Below are positions 1 to 5,995 of a stretch of 6,820 bases of DNA, one piece after another. The DNA is taken from NCBI GenBank assembly GCA_945931735.1, contig CAMEPN010000100.1, forward strand, positions 1 through 6,820. The letters are read 5' to 3'. A program made the position numbers and the translations under genes. The notes under the pieces are model-generated. The model was not told the origin of the DNA. It saw only the letters and a list, made by a program, of their open reading frames with translations, and did not search any database. Position 1 is the first letter of the stretch. Each line of letters starts with the position of its first letter. The stretch is from an uncultured Clostridia bacterium (lineage in GTDB: Bacteria; Bacillota; Clostridia; Oscillospirales; Ruminococcaceae).

Positions 1-482
1 GCGATTCCATCTCCCTTGTAAACACGAACTTCGCGATGTACATTCCCGCCCTGTTCTGTAACGGTATCCGAGCGGGTCTGTTCATCTACCTGTTCAGGCA
101 GTTCTTCCGCGGACTTCCCAAGGAGCTTGAGGACGCCGCTTACCTCGACGGCTGCGGCCCGTTCAAGACGTTCATCAGCGTCATGGTCCCCAACGCGGCA
201 AGCTCGTTCTTAACGGTATTCATCTTCTCCATCGTATGGTACTGGAACGACTACTATGTAAGCTCGATGTTCTTCAACGACCCGAACACTATCTCGCTGA
301 AGATCGCGAACATTTCCAACATCATCTCAATGTACCTCACCGGTAAGGTCGGCGTTGCTTCCGACTACATCGTCTGGATGGAGGCAGGCTGTCTGCTTGC
401 GATCGCGCCTATCGTTATCATGTATATCTTCCTCCAGAAGTATTTCACAGAAGGTATCGAGCGCGCAGGTCTTGCAAACTGA
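1..482 (+). CDS. Carbohydrate ABC transporter permease, MalG/CUT1 type (5' end outside window)
   Basis: The reading frame is open from base 3 to the TGA at 480-482, giving 159 visible residues, so the gene starts upstream of the window. The ATG at 36 is internal, not the start. The protein would be an inner-membrane subunit that, with a partner permease, a lipoprotein binding protein and an ATPase, imports a sugar or oligosaccharide. The EAA loop that contacts the ATPase is visible at about visible residues 38-64 (LPKELEDAAYLDG, then F-x-I-x-x-V-x-VP). Hydrophobic segments flank it, and another lies near the C-terminus (GCLLAIAPIVIMYIFLQ). The tail KYFTEGIERAGLAN is typical of this permease family. 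No ATPase follows before the terminator, which fits CUT1 operons served by a shared ATPase. The substrate cannot be read from this fragment. Codons are biased to CTG, ATC, AAC and TAC, as in the ATPase gene at 3670. Confidence 0.93.
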   Translation, partial: DSISLVNTNFAMYIPALFCNGIRAGLFIYLFRQFFRGLPKELEDAAYLDGCGPFKTFISVMVPNAASSFLTVFIFSIVWYWNDYYVSSMFFNDPNTISLKIANISNIISMYLTGKVGVASDYIVWMEAGCLLAIAPIVIMYIFLQKYFTEGIERAGLAN

Positions 483-500
483 TCGCCATTATTCACAAAC

Positions 501-532
501 AAACAGCCCTCGTTCTGCCGAGGGCTGTTTTT
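501..532 (+). terminator. Rho-independent terminator after permease gene
   Basis: A perfect 12-bp stem (AAACAGCCCTCG at 501-512 with CGAGGGCTGTTT at 519-530) encloses a 6-base loop and runs into five T residues (528-532). It lies 18 bases after the permease stop and closes the sugar-transport operon. Confidence 0.93.
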
Positions 533-535
533 GAC

Positions 536-542
536 GGAGGGG
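536..542 (+). promoter_or_regulatory. Ribosome binding site of rnhA (decides its start)
   Basis: GGAGGGG lies 3 bases before the ATG at 546. It rules out the in-frame TTG at 531, which overlaps the terminator T-tract and has no Shine-Dalgarno sequence in front of it. Confidence 0.8.
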
Positions 543-545
543 TTT

Positions 546-992
546 ATGTCTAAATTTGTCGAGATATTCAGCGACGGGGCTTGCAGCGGAAATCCCGGGC
601 CGGGGGGCTACGGGGCGATACTCCGCTGCGACGGGAAGGAGCTTGAGCTGAGCGGCGGCGACCCGTATACCACGAACAACCGCATGGAGCTGCTCGGCGT
701 GATAACCGCGCTTGAAAAGCTGAAATATCCCTGCAAGGTACGCGTCACGACCGACAGCAAGTATGTTGTCGACGGGGTAACAAAAGGCTGGGCAGCAGGC
801 TGGAAAAAACGCGGCTGGAAAAAGTCAGACGGAAAGCCCGCGCTCAACCCCGAGCTTTGGGACAGGCTGCTCGCGCAGCTCGAAAGGCACGAGGTGGAGT
901 TCTGCTGGATAAAAGGCCATGCGGGGCACGCCGAAAACGAGCGCTGCGACAGGCTCGCGGTGGCGCAGCGGGATATTTTTGCGGGGCGGTGA
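546..992 (+). CDS. rnhA: Ribonuclease HI
   Basis: The product is a 148-residue cytoplasmic endonuclease that cuts the RNA strand of RNA-DNA hybrids, removing primers and R-loops. The full catalytic set is visible at near-E. coli numbering: D10 in [12 protein letters not shown]48 in NNRMELL, D70 in TTDSKYV, H125 in WIKGHAGH and D135 in NERCDRLA. The basic 'handle' (about residues 83-98, [16 protein letters not shown]) that binds the hybrid is present, so this is the bacterial type I enzyme of normal length and apparently active. There is no N-terminal hybrid-binding domain. The TGA overlaps the queH ATG by one base (TGATG), so the two genes are probably translationally coupled. No promoter is visible in the 13 bases between the upstream terminator and the ATG, so transcription may come from read-through or from a promoter inside the permease gene. 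Confidence 0.96.
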   Translation: MSKFVEIFSDGACSGNPGPGGYGAILRCDGKELELSGGDPYTTNNRMELLGVITALEKLKYPCKVRVTTDSKYVVDGVTKGWAAGWKKRGWKKSDGKPALNPELWDRLLAQLERHEVEFCWIKGHAGHAENERCDRLAVAQRDIFAGR

Positions 993-1639
993 TGAACACG
1001 GAACAGAAGATAAATTACAGCCGAAAGCTGGACGAGCTTATCGCGTCGCTCGGCGGGAGCACTCCTCGCCTGCTGCTCCATAGCTGCTGCGCCCCCTGCT
1101 CGAGCTATTGCCTTGAATACCTGTCGCAGTATTTCAGCGTGACCGTGCTGTATTACAACCCGAATATTTCCCCCGAAGAGGAATATCAAAAGCGCGTGAG
1201 CGAGCAGCAGCGCCTTATCGAAAGCCTGCCCGCGAAAAACAAGGTGACATTTGTCCCCGACCGCTACGACCCGAGCGAGTTTTACTCCGCCGTTAAGGGG
1301 TATGAAAATGTCCCCGAGGGCGGGGAGAGGTGTATGCGGTGCTATCGGCTGCGGCTTGAGCGCGCGGCGGAATATGCAGGGGAAAACGGCTTCGACTATT
1401 TCTGCTCGACGCTGTCGATAAGCCCGATGAAAAACTGCGCCGCGCTCAATCGAATCGGCGAGGAGCTGTCGGAAATTTACAGCGTAAAGCACCTCCCGAA
1501 CGATTTTAAGAAGCATGGCGGCTATCTGCGCTCGATTGAGCTTAGCAGGGAATACGGGCTGTATCGGCAAAATTACTGCGGCTGCGTTTTCTCGAAAAGG
1601 GAAGCGGAGCAGCGCGAGCAAAACCGCGCAGAAAAATAA
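992..1639 (+). CDS. queH: Epoxyqueuosine reductase QueH
   Basis: The product is a 215-residue cytoplasmic enzyme that catalyses the last step of queuosine synthesis, reducing epoxyqueuosine to queuosine at the wobble position of GUN-anticodon tRNAs. It is the cobalamin-independent alternative to QueG. Family motifs in order are LLLHSCCAPCSSYC (C32, C33, C36, C40), YYNPNISPEEEYQKR (54-68), GERCMRCYRLRL (C114, C117), STLSISPMKN (139-148) and the C-terminal block KKHGGYLRSIEL...YRQNYCGCVFS (C196, C198). In this family the paired Cys motifs hold the iron-sulfur centre, and the final C-x-C is thought to be redox-active (family knowledge). The ATG at 992 is chosen because it overlaps the rnhA stop, has a G-rich ribosome binding site at 983-989, and begins just before the conserved domain. 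An upstream in-frame extension to 857 would lie wholly inside rnhA. No other queuosine gene is in the window. Confidence 0.95.
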   Translation: MNTEQKINYSRKLDELIASLGGSTPRLLLHSCCAPCSSYCLEYLSQYFSVTVLYYNPNISPEEEYQKRVSEQQRLIESLPAKNKVTFVPDRYDPSEFYSAVKGYENVPEGGERCMRCYRLRLERAAEYAGENGFDYFCSTLSISPMKNCAALNRIGEELSEIYSVKHLPNDFKKHGGYLRSIELSREYGLYRQNYCGCVFSKREAEQREQNRAEK

Positions 1640-1660
1640 AAAGGGCGGTTAGAGCCGCCC
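1631..1660 (-). terminator. Terminator for the minus-strand transglutaminase gene, between convergent genes
   Basis: A GGGCGG/CCGCCC stem (1643-1648 with 1655-1660) and a 6-base loop lie between the convergent queH and transglutaminase-like genes. Read on the minus strand, the stem is followed by TTTTTATTTTT, a good U-tract. Read on the plus strand it is followed by ATAAATAATC, so it would terminate queH only weakly. Confidence 0.8.
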
Positions 1661-1668
1661 ATAAATAA

Positions 1669-2732
1669 TCATTCGGATAAGGAAAAATAATCCCTGTGCT
1701 CGGCGCTGCGTGCGCGGTGCTCGAGCGATAGGTACCTGTCGGGGAAGTCGAAATACTTTGAAGTGGTTTCGCCCCGCGTGTAAACGCCGCCGCGGTATTC
1801 GTTCTGAGTGTTCCACACAGTGCGACGTTTATTTTGCGCCCGTCGATAACGACGATGTTCCATTCGTGCAGACCTGTCTTGTCCGACGGCTTGTAGTTTA
1901 TCCAACCGTAAAGCACGTCGCCGCTGACGTTATAGCAGGTAATTCCCTGCGCCGAGCAGAGCGCCGAATACAGGTTGGTGAACCCGATGCAGACCGAGCG
2001 GTGAGTTTCAAGAATATGCGAAAGCGATACGGTGTCGCTGTCGACCGTGCCGCTGCGCGCGTCGAAGTCGTAGTAAATGTTCTCCGAAACCCAGTGCGCC
2101 AGTGCGCGCGCCTTGTCGTAGTCGTCGGTCAGACCCGCGCATATCGTATCGGAAAGCTTCCGCACCTGCGCGAGAATGCTCGTGACATCGCCGCCGATAT
2201 ACTCGGCAAGATTTTCCGCGGGCAGCTCCGGAATGCTTTCGGGCAGGCTTCCGTTCACGTTTTCAATATCCCCGAGGCGGGGGAGAACAAAGCCCTCCTC
2301 CGTGAGGTGCAGGTGATAGTCAAATTTATCTTCGCCGAAATAAATATTAACATAAGCGTCGCCGCAGCCGAACTTTTCGGGGACATCTGCGCAGAAAAGA
2401 CGCGCGGTGTATCCTGTGCCGTTTCGCTCGACAGAGCTATGCATTTCGACAGAAGCGGTCATATCTGCGTAAATTTCGGTGTCCTCGGGGCAGGAGCCTG
2501 TCAGCGTGATGTCAAATCCGTCAATGCTCAGATAAACGCTGTTAAGCGGGTCGGCGCAGAGAAGAATGCTCCCGTCGGTTGTTTCGGGGTCAGCCGCTGC
2601 GCCCGAGGCATTCTGCGGCGAGCCGTAAACAAACCCGGGCGTTTTAGTGCCGCCGAAATAATTCAAAGTCACAACAACAGCAGTTATGATAAGAACACAG
2701 GCTGCGGCAAATAAGACGATGTTTTTCTTCAT
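1669..2732 (-). pseudogene. Transglutaminase-like exported or membrane-anchored protein, frameshifted at the catalytic Asp codon
   Basis: The ATG at 2732 (GGGGG ribosome binding site at 2736-2740, sigma-A promoter just upstream) opens a protein with an N-terminal hydrophobic helix (about residues 5-23, no lipobox seen). A 120-residue extracytoplasmic region follows, then a transglutaminase-like domain with candidate Cys248 (HRSVCIGFTNLYSALC) and His289 (GLHEWNIVVIDG). After N302-V303 the frame shifts: the sequence reads GTC GCA CTG TGT, whereas one extra A would give GTC GAC ACT GTG TGG, that is V-D-T-V-W. That restores Asp304 fifteen residues after the His, and a family-like tail (WNTQNEYRGG...SKYFDFPDRYLSLEH) ending at the TGA at 1669-1671. 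The repaired protein would be 354 residues. Read literally, the frame instead runs through the terminator into antisense queH, to 1542. It could be a true pseudogene or a sequencing error. Target and exact chemistry (crosslinking, protease or structural) are unknown. Identification rests on the C-H-D spacing and local motifs. Confidence 0.82.
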
Positions 2733-2757
2733 ATTGACCCCCGACGTTTTTGTATAT

Positions 2758-2786
2758 ATTGTACAACCCGAAGGGGAGTTTGTCAA
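2758..2786 (-). promoter_or_regulatory. Sigma-A promoter of the transglutaminase-like gene
   Basis: On the minus strand a perfect -35 TTGACA (2786-2781) and a -10 TACAAT (2763-2758, 5 of 6) are separated by exactly 17 bases. Transcription would start near 2751, about 20 bases before the ATG at 2732. The spacer holds a small imperfect dyad (CCCC-TTC-GGG) that could be an operator or chance. The promoter shows that this gene need not be cotranscribed with the DUF4830 gene upstream. Confidence 0.85.
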
Positions 2787-2799
2787 TAGAGCCGCCCTT

Positions 2800-3240
2800 T
2801 TAATTTTTCGCAAGGACAGTCACGAAGCCGTCAGCCTCGGCGGAGGAGATGTCCGCGCCGATTATCTCGCCGTCAAGCACGAGAAGGTGCGCGTAAATCG
2901 GCACCGACGAGGTGTCGTCGCTGATGTCGTAGGTATACTGCTTTACAGAGCAGGCGCGGTATTTCCGCAGGTCAAAGCCCTGCTCCTTCTGGAGCGCGTT
3001 GTACTGCTCGTAAGCCTCGTCGAAGCGCACGGGAATGCGCACCTCCTTTACGTCGGTGTGAGTAAGCCCTGCGTCCCAGCCGAAGCTGTTTATGTATGCG
3101 ATACGCTGCTCGTTGGTTTCGCCGCTTATCCCGCCCGCATTCGCGGTGCAGAGCCGGATAAGGCACCATATCCCCGCCGAAAGCAGCAGTATTACGCCTA
3201 TCAGAAGCGTTTTTCCCGAGCGCCGTTTTTTTTCCGCCAT
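2800..3240 (-). CDS. DUF4830 domain-containing membrane-anchored protein
   Basis: The product is a 146-residue protein with a basic N-terminus (MAEKKRRSGK), one hydrophobic helix at about residues 11-30 (LLIGVILLLSAGIWCLIRL), and an extracytoplasmic domain from about 43. The pattern INSFGWDAG, EVRIPVRFDEAYEQYNALQKEQGFDL, YRACSVKQYTYDI, then a short hydrophobic strand and GEIIGADISS, matches my recollection of the uncharacterised DUF4830 family of Clostridia. No catalytic residues can be proposed and function is unknown. The ATG at 3240 is chosen because GGAGG (3252-3248) sits 7 bases upstream. An ATG two codons earlier is only 1 base from that site, and the longer frame to 3393 has no ribosome binding site of its own. 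It lies 67 bases upstream of the transglutaminase-like gene on the same strand, but that gene has its own promoter. No clear promoter was found for this gene. Confidence 0.8.
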   Translation of the reverse strand: MAEKKRRSGKTLLIGVILLLSAGIWCLIRLCTANAGGISGETNEQRIAYINSFGWDAGLTHTDVKEVRIPVRFDEAYEQYNALQKEQGFDLRKYRACSVKQYTYDISDDTSSVPIYAHLLVLDGEIIGADISSAEADGFVTVLAKN

Positions 3241-3506
3241 AGTCATTCCTCCATATAAAATAGCCTGTCTTATCTGTATGACGGAGTTTGCGGGGATATT
3301 CCATACCGTAGAAGTTGGGCAGAATATACAAATTAATACACCCAAACTGTAACTTAACATGACAATGGTGGTAATATTAACAAAAAGGCTCAAAGTGCTT
3401 TGTTATAAACGCCAAAAAAAGTTCACACGGTTTTCACATTTCCGAAAATGAGCTGATTTTTTGTGCAATAATACCATCACGGCGCGGATTTTCTGCCTGT
3501 TTTTTG

Positions 3507-3533
3507 TAAACGTTAGTGAAAATAGATAAACGT
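3507..3533. promoter_or_regulatory. Possible operator pair upstream of the ABC ATPase promoter
   Basis: TAAACGT occurs twice with a 20-base period, about two helical turns, on the same DNA face. The first copy sits in TGTAAACG, which matches the conserved half of CcpA/LacI-type cre sites; the second sits in GATA-AACG-TATC, a small dyad. The position about 50-80 bases before the likely promoter suits a sugar regulator, but a 7-base repeat can arise by chance in a spacer this long. Confidence 0.25.
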
Positions 3534-3581
3534 ATCAAAAAATATTTGTTGACTTAGGCTCTTTTATTTTCGGGCGAGTTT

Positions 3582-3590
3582 TGGTATTAT
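3582..3590 (+). promoter_or_regulatory. Candidate extended -10 promoter of the ABC ATPase gene
   Basis: TGGTATTAT reads as TGn plus TATTAT, an extended -10 element, with a possible start near 3597. No good -35 lies 16-18 bases upstream. A TTGACT at 3549 is 30 bases away and too far to pair with it, so the assignment rests on the extended -10 alone. Confidence 0.5.
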
Positions 3591-3653
3591 ATTATTAGCG
3601 GCAAATAGGGTCGTTACGTCTTTATGCGGCCTTGCTCAAAATATTTGTACATC

Positions 3654-3660
3654 AGGAGGT
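3654..3660 (+). promoter_or_regulatory. Strong ribosome binding site of the ABC ATPase gene
   Basis: AGGAGGT lies 9 bases before the ATG at 3670, a near-perfect match to the anti-Shine-Dalgarno sequence. It fixes the start and agrees with high expression. Confidence 0.9.
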
Positions 3661-3669
3661 CATAATTAC

Positions 3670-4812
3670 ATGGCAAGTTTGGCACTTAGAGGTATATACA
3701 AGCGTTACCCCGGCGGAGTAGTTGCTGTTTCCGATTTTAACATGAACATTAAGGATAAGGAGTTTATCGTTCTGGTAGGTCCTTCCGGCTGCGGTAAGTC
3801 CACTACTCTGCGTATGATCGCAGGTCTTGAAGAGATCTCCGAGGGCGAGCTGTTCATCGGCGACCGCCTCGTAAACGACGTTGCTCCCAAGGACAGAGAT
3901 ATCGCGATGGTTTTCCAGAACTACGCTCTGTACCCCCATATGACAGTATTCGACAACATGGCTTTCGGTCTGAAGCTCCGCAAGGTGCCTAAGGACGAGA
4001 TAAAGAAGCTCGTTGAAGAAGCTGCCAAGATCCTCGATATCGCTCACCTGCTCGACAGAAAGCCGAAGGCTCTCTCCGGCGGTCAGAGACAGCGTGTTGC
4101 GCTCGGTCGTGCGATCGTTCGTGATCCTCAGGTATTCCTGCTTGACGAGCCGCTCTCCAACCTGGACGCAAAGCTGCGTGCACAGATGAGAACCGAGCTT
4201 TCCAAGCTGCATAAGAAGCTGGGCACAACATTTATCTACGTAACCCATGACCAGACAGAGGCTATGACGATGGGTGACCGTATCGTAGTTATGAAGGACG
4301 GCTACATCCAGCAGATCGACTCTCCTATCAACCTGTACGAGAACCCTGTAAACAAGTTCGTTGCGGGCTTCATCGGTTCTCCTCAGATGAACTTCATCAA
4401 CGCAAAGCTGCTCATGATGAACGGCAAGTACACCATCGAATTCGGTTCCGAGGACACCAAGACCTCCAGAGGCCGCAAGTTCTATGTAGAGCTGCCCTCC
4501 GCTAAGGCTGACAACGAAGCTCTCAAGTACTACGTTGACAAGGAAGTCGTACTCGGCATTCGTCCCGAGAATATCCACGACGAAGAGATGTTCCTCTCCA
4601 ACGCAAAGACCGGTATCATCGAGGCTACTGTTGATGTAACCGAAATGCTTGGTGCCGAAACATATCTGTATCTGACCTGCGAGGGCATTCCGCTCACAGC
4701 CCGCGTATCTCCCAGATGCACCGCTCGTCCTCAGGACGTTGTCAAGCTCGCTCTCGATCCAAACAAGATCCACCTGTTCGACGCTTCCGACGATCACTCC
4801 CTGCTCAACTGA
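3670..4812 (+). CDS. ABC transporter ATP-binding protein, MsiK/UgpC (MalK-like) sugar-import ATPase
   Basis: The product is a 380-residue cytoplasmic ATPase that would power CUT1 carbohydrate importers. In order it shows Walker [10 protein letters not shown] (37-45), the Q-loop VFQNYALYP (Q83), signature LSGGQRQ (135-141), Walker B VFLLDEP with catalytic E160, the D-loop SNLD (163-166), switch H193 (VTHDQTEAM), and a C-terminal TOBE-type regulatory domain including VLGIRPENI (294-302). All key residues are intact. It has its own promoter region and its own terminator and no permease or binding protein beside it, so it is probably a stand-alone ATPase shared by several importers, as for MsiK. 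The permease at the left end of the window, whose transcript ends without an ATPase, is a plausible client. Codon choice (CGT, CTG, GTA, AAG) differs from the GCG/CGC-rich genes around it, as expected for high expression. The call as a sugar-import ATPase is firm; the choice between MsiK and UgpC names is not. Confidence 0.94.
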   Translation: MASLALRGIYKRYPGGVVAVSDFNMNIKDKEFIVLVGPSGCGKSTTLRMIAGLEEISEGELFIGDRLVNDVAPKDRDIAMVFQNYALYPHMTVFDNMAFGLKLRKVPKDEIKKLVEEAAKILDIAHLLDRKPKALSGGQRQRVALGRAIVRDPQVFLLDEPLSNLDAKLRAQMRTELSKLHKKLGTTFIYVTHDQTEAMTMGDRIVVMKDGYIQQIDSPINLYENPVNKFVAGFIGSPQMNFINAKLLMMNGKYTIEFGSEDTKTSRGRKFYVELPSAKADNEALKYYVDKEVVLGIRPENIHDEEMFLSNAKTGIIEATVDVTEMLGAETYLYLTCEGIPLTARVSPRCTARPQDVVKLALDPNKIHLFDASDDHSLLN

Positions 4813-4850
4813 TAACAGGCTGAAACGGACGGCTTAATGCTGAAATATAT

Positions 4851-4881
4851 GCGGCGCGGCTGAACAGGCTGCGCCGCTTTT
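4851..4881 (+). terminator. Rho-independent terminator after the ABC ATPase gene
   Basis: An 11-bp stem (GCGGCGCGGCT at 4851-4861 with GGCTGCGCCGC at 4867-4877, including two G-T wobbles) has a 5-base loop GAACA and is followed by TTTT (4878-4881). It separates the ATPase transcript from moxR, whose ribosome binding site starts 10 bases later. Confidence 0.88.
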
Positions 4882-4900
4882 ATCATTATCGGAGAATAAT

Positions 4901-5812
4901 ATGAACGACAAGATACAACGGCTTATATCCAACATCGAAAGCGTTATAATCGGCAAGCGCGACGTTGTCGAAAAGGTGGTCTGCGCGATGCTCGCGGGCG
5001 GTCATGTGCTGATTGAGGACGTCCCGGGCGTGGGAAAGACGCTGCTTGCGGAAACGCTCGCACGGTCGGTTTCGGGGTCATTTGGGCGCATTCAGTTCAC
5101 GCCCGACCTCATGCCCTCCGACGTAGTGGGCTACACCGTTATAGACAAGGACGGCAAAAGCGAGTACCGCGCGGGCGCGGCAATGTGCAACTTTCTCCTC
5201 GCGGACGAGATAAACCGCTCGTCGCCGAAGGTGCAGTCGGCTCTCCTCGAGGCGATGGAGGAGCTTCAGATCTCCGTCGACGGAGTAACGCACAAGCTGC
5301 CTGTGCCGTTTATGACGATAGCTACGCAGAACCCGATAGAAACCTACGGCACATATCATCTCCCCGAGGCGCAGCTTGACCGCTTCCTCATGCGGCTGTC
5401 CATCGGCTATCCCGACCGCGCGTCGGAGCTGCTCATGCTGGACAGGATGCCGCATAAGATAGATGTCAGCCCCGTTATGACCCTTGAGGAGTTGTGCGCG
5501 CTCAGGGACGCGGCGGGGAAAATAGCCGCGGCGGAGCAGGTCAAGGCGTATATTCTTATGATAGTCAGCGCGACGAGGACTGCCCCCGAGGTAAAGCTCG
5601 GCGCAAGCCCGCGCGCGTCGATAGCGATGCTGCGTGCGGCGCAGGCGATGTCGCTGGTTAAAAACCGCTCTTTCGTTACGCCCGACGACGTGCGCGACGT
5701 TGCGAAGCCCGTGCTTGAGCACCGCGTGATAATGGCGGCGGGGCAGACTGCATACAAGACGAGCGGGCAGATAATCGACCGGATACTTGCGGAAACATCC
5801 GTGCCGATGTAA
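4901..5812 (+). CDS. MoxR-family AAA+ ATPase
   Basis: The product is a 303-residue cytoplasmic AAA+ ATPase, probably a chaperone that remodels or activates partner proteins. Motifs in order are Walker A EDVPGVGKT (39-47), the FTPDLMPSDVVGY segment (66-78), Walker B FLLADEINR (98-106; D102, E103), LLEAMEE (115-121), sensor 1 ATQNP (141-145), LPEAQLDRF with likely arginine finger R161, and sensor 2 GASPRAS (R238), then a helical lid including VTPDDVRDVAKPVLEHR (259-275). The length is normal for the family and all nucleotide residues are intact. GGAGA at 4891-4895 supports the ATG at 4901. MoxR genes are usually followed directly by a DUF58 gene. Here the stop codon TAA (5810-5812) is immediately overlapped by a 162-bp inverted-repeat element and no DUF58 gene follows. 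No promoter is obvious in the 19 bases after the upstream terminator. The family call is secure; the client is unknown. Confidence 0.95.
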   Translation: MNDKIQRLISNIESVIIGKRDVVEKVVCAMLAGGHVLIEDVPGVGKTLLAETLARSVSGSFGRIQFTPDLMPSDVVGYTVIDKDGKSEYRAGAAMCNFLLADEINRSSPKVQSALLEAMEELQISVDGVTHKLPVPFMTIATQNPIETYGTYHLPEAQLDRFLMRLSIGYPDRASELLMLDRMPHKIDVSPVMTLEELCALRDAAGKIAAAEQVKAYILMIVSATRTAPEVKLGASPRASIAMLRAAQAMSLVKNRSFVTPDDVRDVAKPVLEHRVIMAAGQTAYKTSGQIIDRILAETSVPM

Positions 5813-5973
5813 TACTAATAACCATTCAAACTCAGGAAATCTTTGCAGAAATCCAGCACCGCTATCGTCGTCAAAGAAACTTGACGTACATAAAGTACGC
5901 CTGCGTTTCTTTTCCTAGATATCGGTACCGTCTTTCCGCAAATCTTTTCCTTCGTTTAAACGGTTATTAGTAT
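5812..5973. repeat. 162-bp imperfect palindrome, MITE-like candidate
   Basis: ATACTAATAACC at 5812-5823 is matched exactly by GGTTATTAGTAT at 5962-5973. The inverted similarity continues inward over both arms (5812-5880 against 5905-5973). By hand alignment roughly three-quarters of positions match with two or three one-base gaps, ending in AAAGAAAC (5873-5880) against GTTTCTTT (5905-5912). The centre is a small hairpin CGTAC-ATAAA-GTACG (5885-5899). All pairs share one axis near 5892.5. TA flanks CTAATAACC on both sides, which would fit a TA target-site duplication, although in a palindrome this is ambiguous. It encodes no protein. It could be a non-autonomous mobile element or a long RNA hairpin acting as a terminator or processing site. 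Confidence 0.75.
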
Positions 5974-5981
5974 AAGGCATT

Positions 5982-5988
5982 AAGGAGG
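5982..5988 (+). promoter_or_regulatory. Ribosome binding site of the nitroreductase gene
   Basis: AAGGAGG lies 7 bases before the ATG at 5996 and fixes the start. It begins only 8 bases after the right end of the inverted-repeat element. Confidence 0.9.
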
Positions 5989-5995
5989 AATTGCC

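Larger units (their letters stand above)
3241..3669. other. Divergent intergenic region, AT-rich, no gene seen
   Basis: This 429-base spacer separates the minus-strand DUF4830 gene from the plus-strand ABC ATPase gene. I see no open frame with a ribosome binding site and no recognisable structured RNA. It holds the start signals of both genes (GGAGG at 3248-3252 on the minus strand, AGGAGGT at 3654-3660 on the plus strand), a candidate extended -10 for the ATPase (3582-3590), and a direct repeat of TAAACGT 20 bases apart (3507-3513 and 3527-3533). A near-palindrome CAAAGTGCTTTG lies at 3391-3402. The untranslated leader of the ATPase gene would be about 70 bases. Confidence 0.7.

Noticed and set aside
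608..1621. Long minus-strand open frame (337 codons) opposite rnhA and queH
   Set aside because: It lies fully antisense to two well-supported genes, has no ribosome binding site or family motifs, and its composition is that of a shadow frame of GC-rich coding DNA.
1542..1668. Literal C-terminal extension of the transglutaminase-like frame beyond its terminator into queH
   Set aside because: The extension exists only because of the frameshift. It crosses the terminator hairpin and runs antisense to conserved queH codons.
1710..2714. Plus-strand open frame (334 codons) opposite the transglutaminase-like gene
   Set aside because: It is antisense to a gene with a clear promoter, ribosome binding site and domain motifs. 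The protein is rich in R, A and V as expected for a shadow frame.
2787..2797. TAGAGCCGCCC shared with the terminator at 1650-1660, as a possible half terminator after the DUF4830 gene
   Set aside because: The second hairpin arm is missing, and an 11-base match somewhere in a window of this size is expected by chance.
3422..3438. Direct repeat TTCACA at 11-base spacing
   Set aside because: A six-base repeat in an AT-rich spacer is too short to be meaningful, with no nearby promoter to relate it to.
3549..3554. TTGACT as the -35 box of the ABC ATPase promoter
   Set aside because: The nearest -10 candidates lie 30 or more bases downstream, and nothing -10-like occurs at 16-18 bases.
3652..4797. 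Minus-strand open frame (381 codons) opposite the ABC ATPase gene
   Set aside because: It is the mirror of a strongly conserved ATPase gene, and its protein shows no recognisable domain. It is explained by the codon bias of the plus-strand gene.
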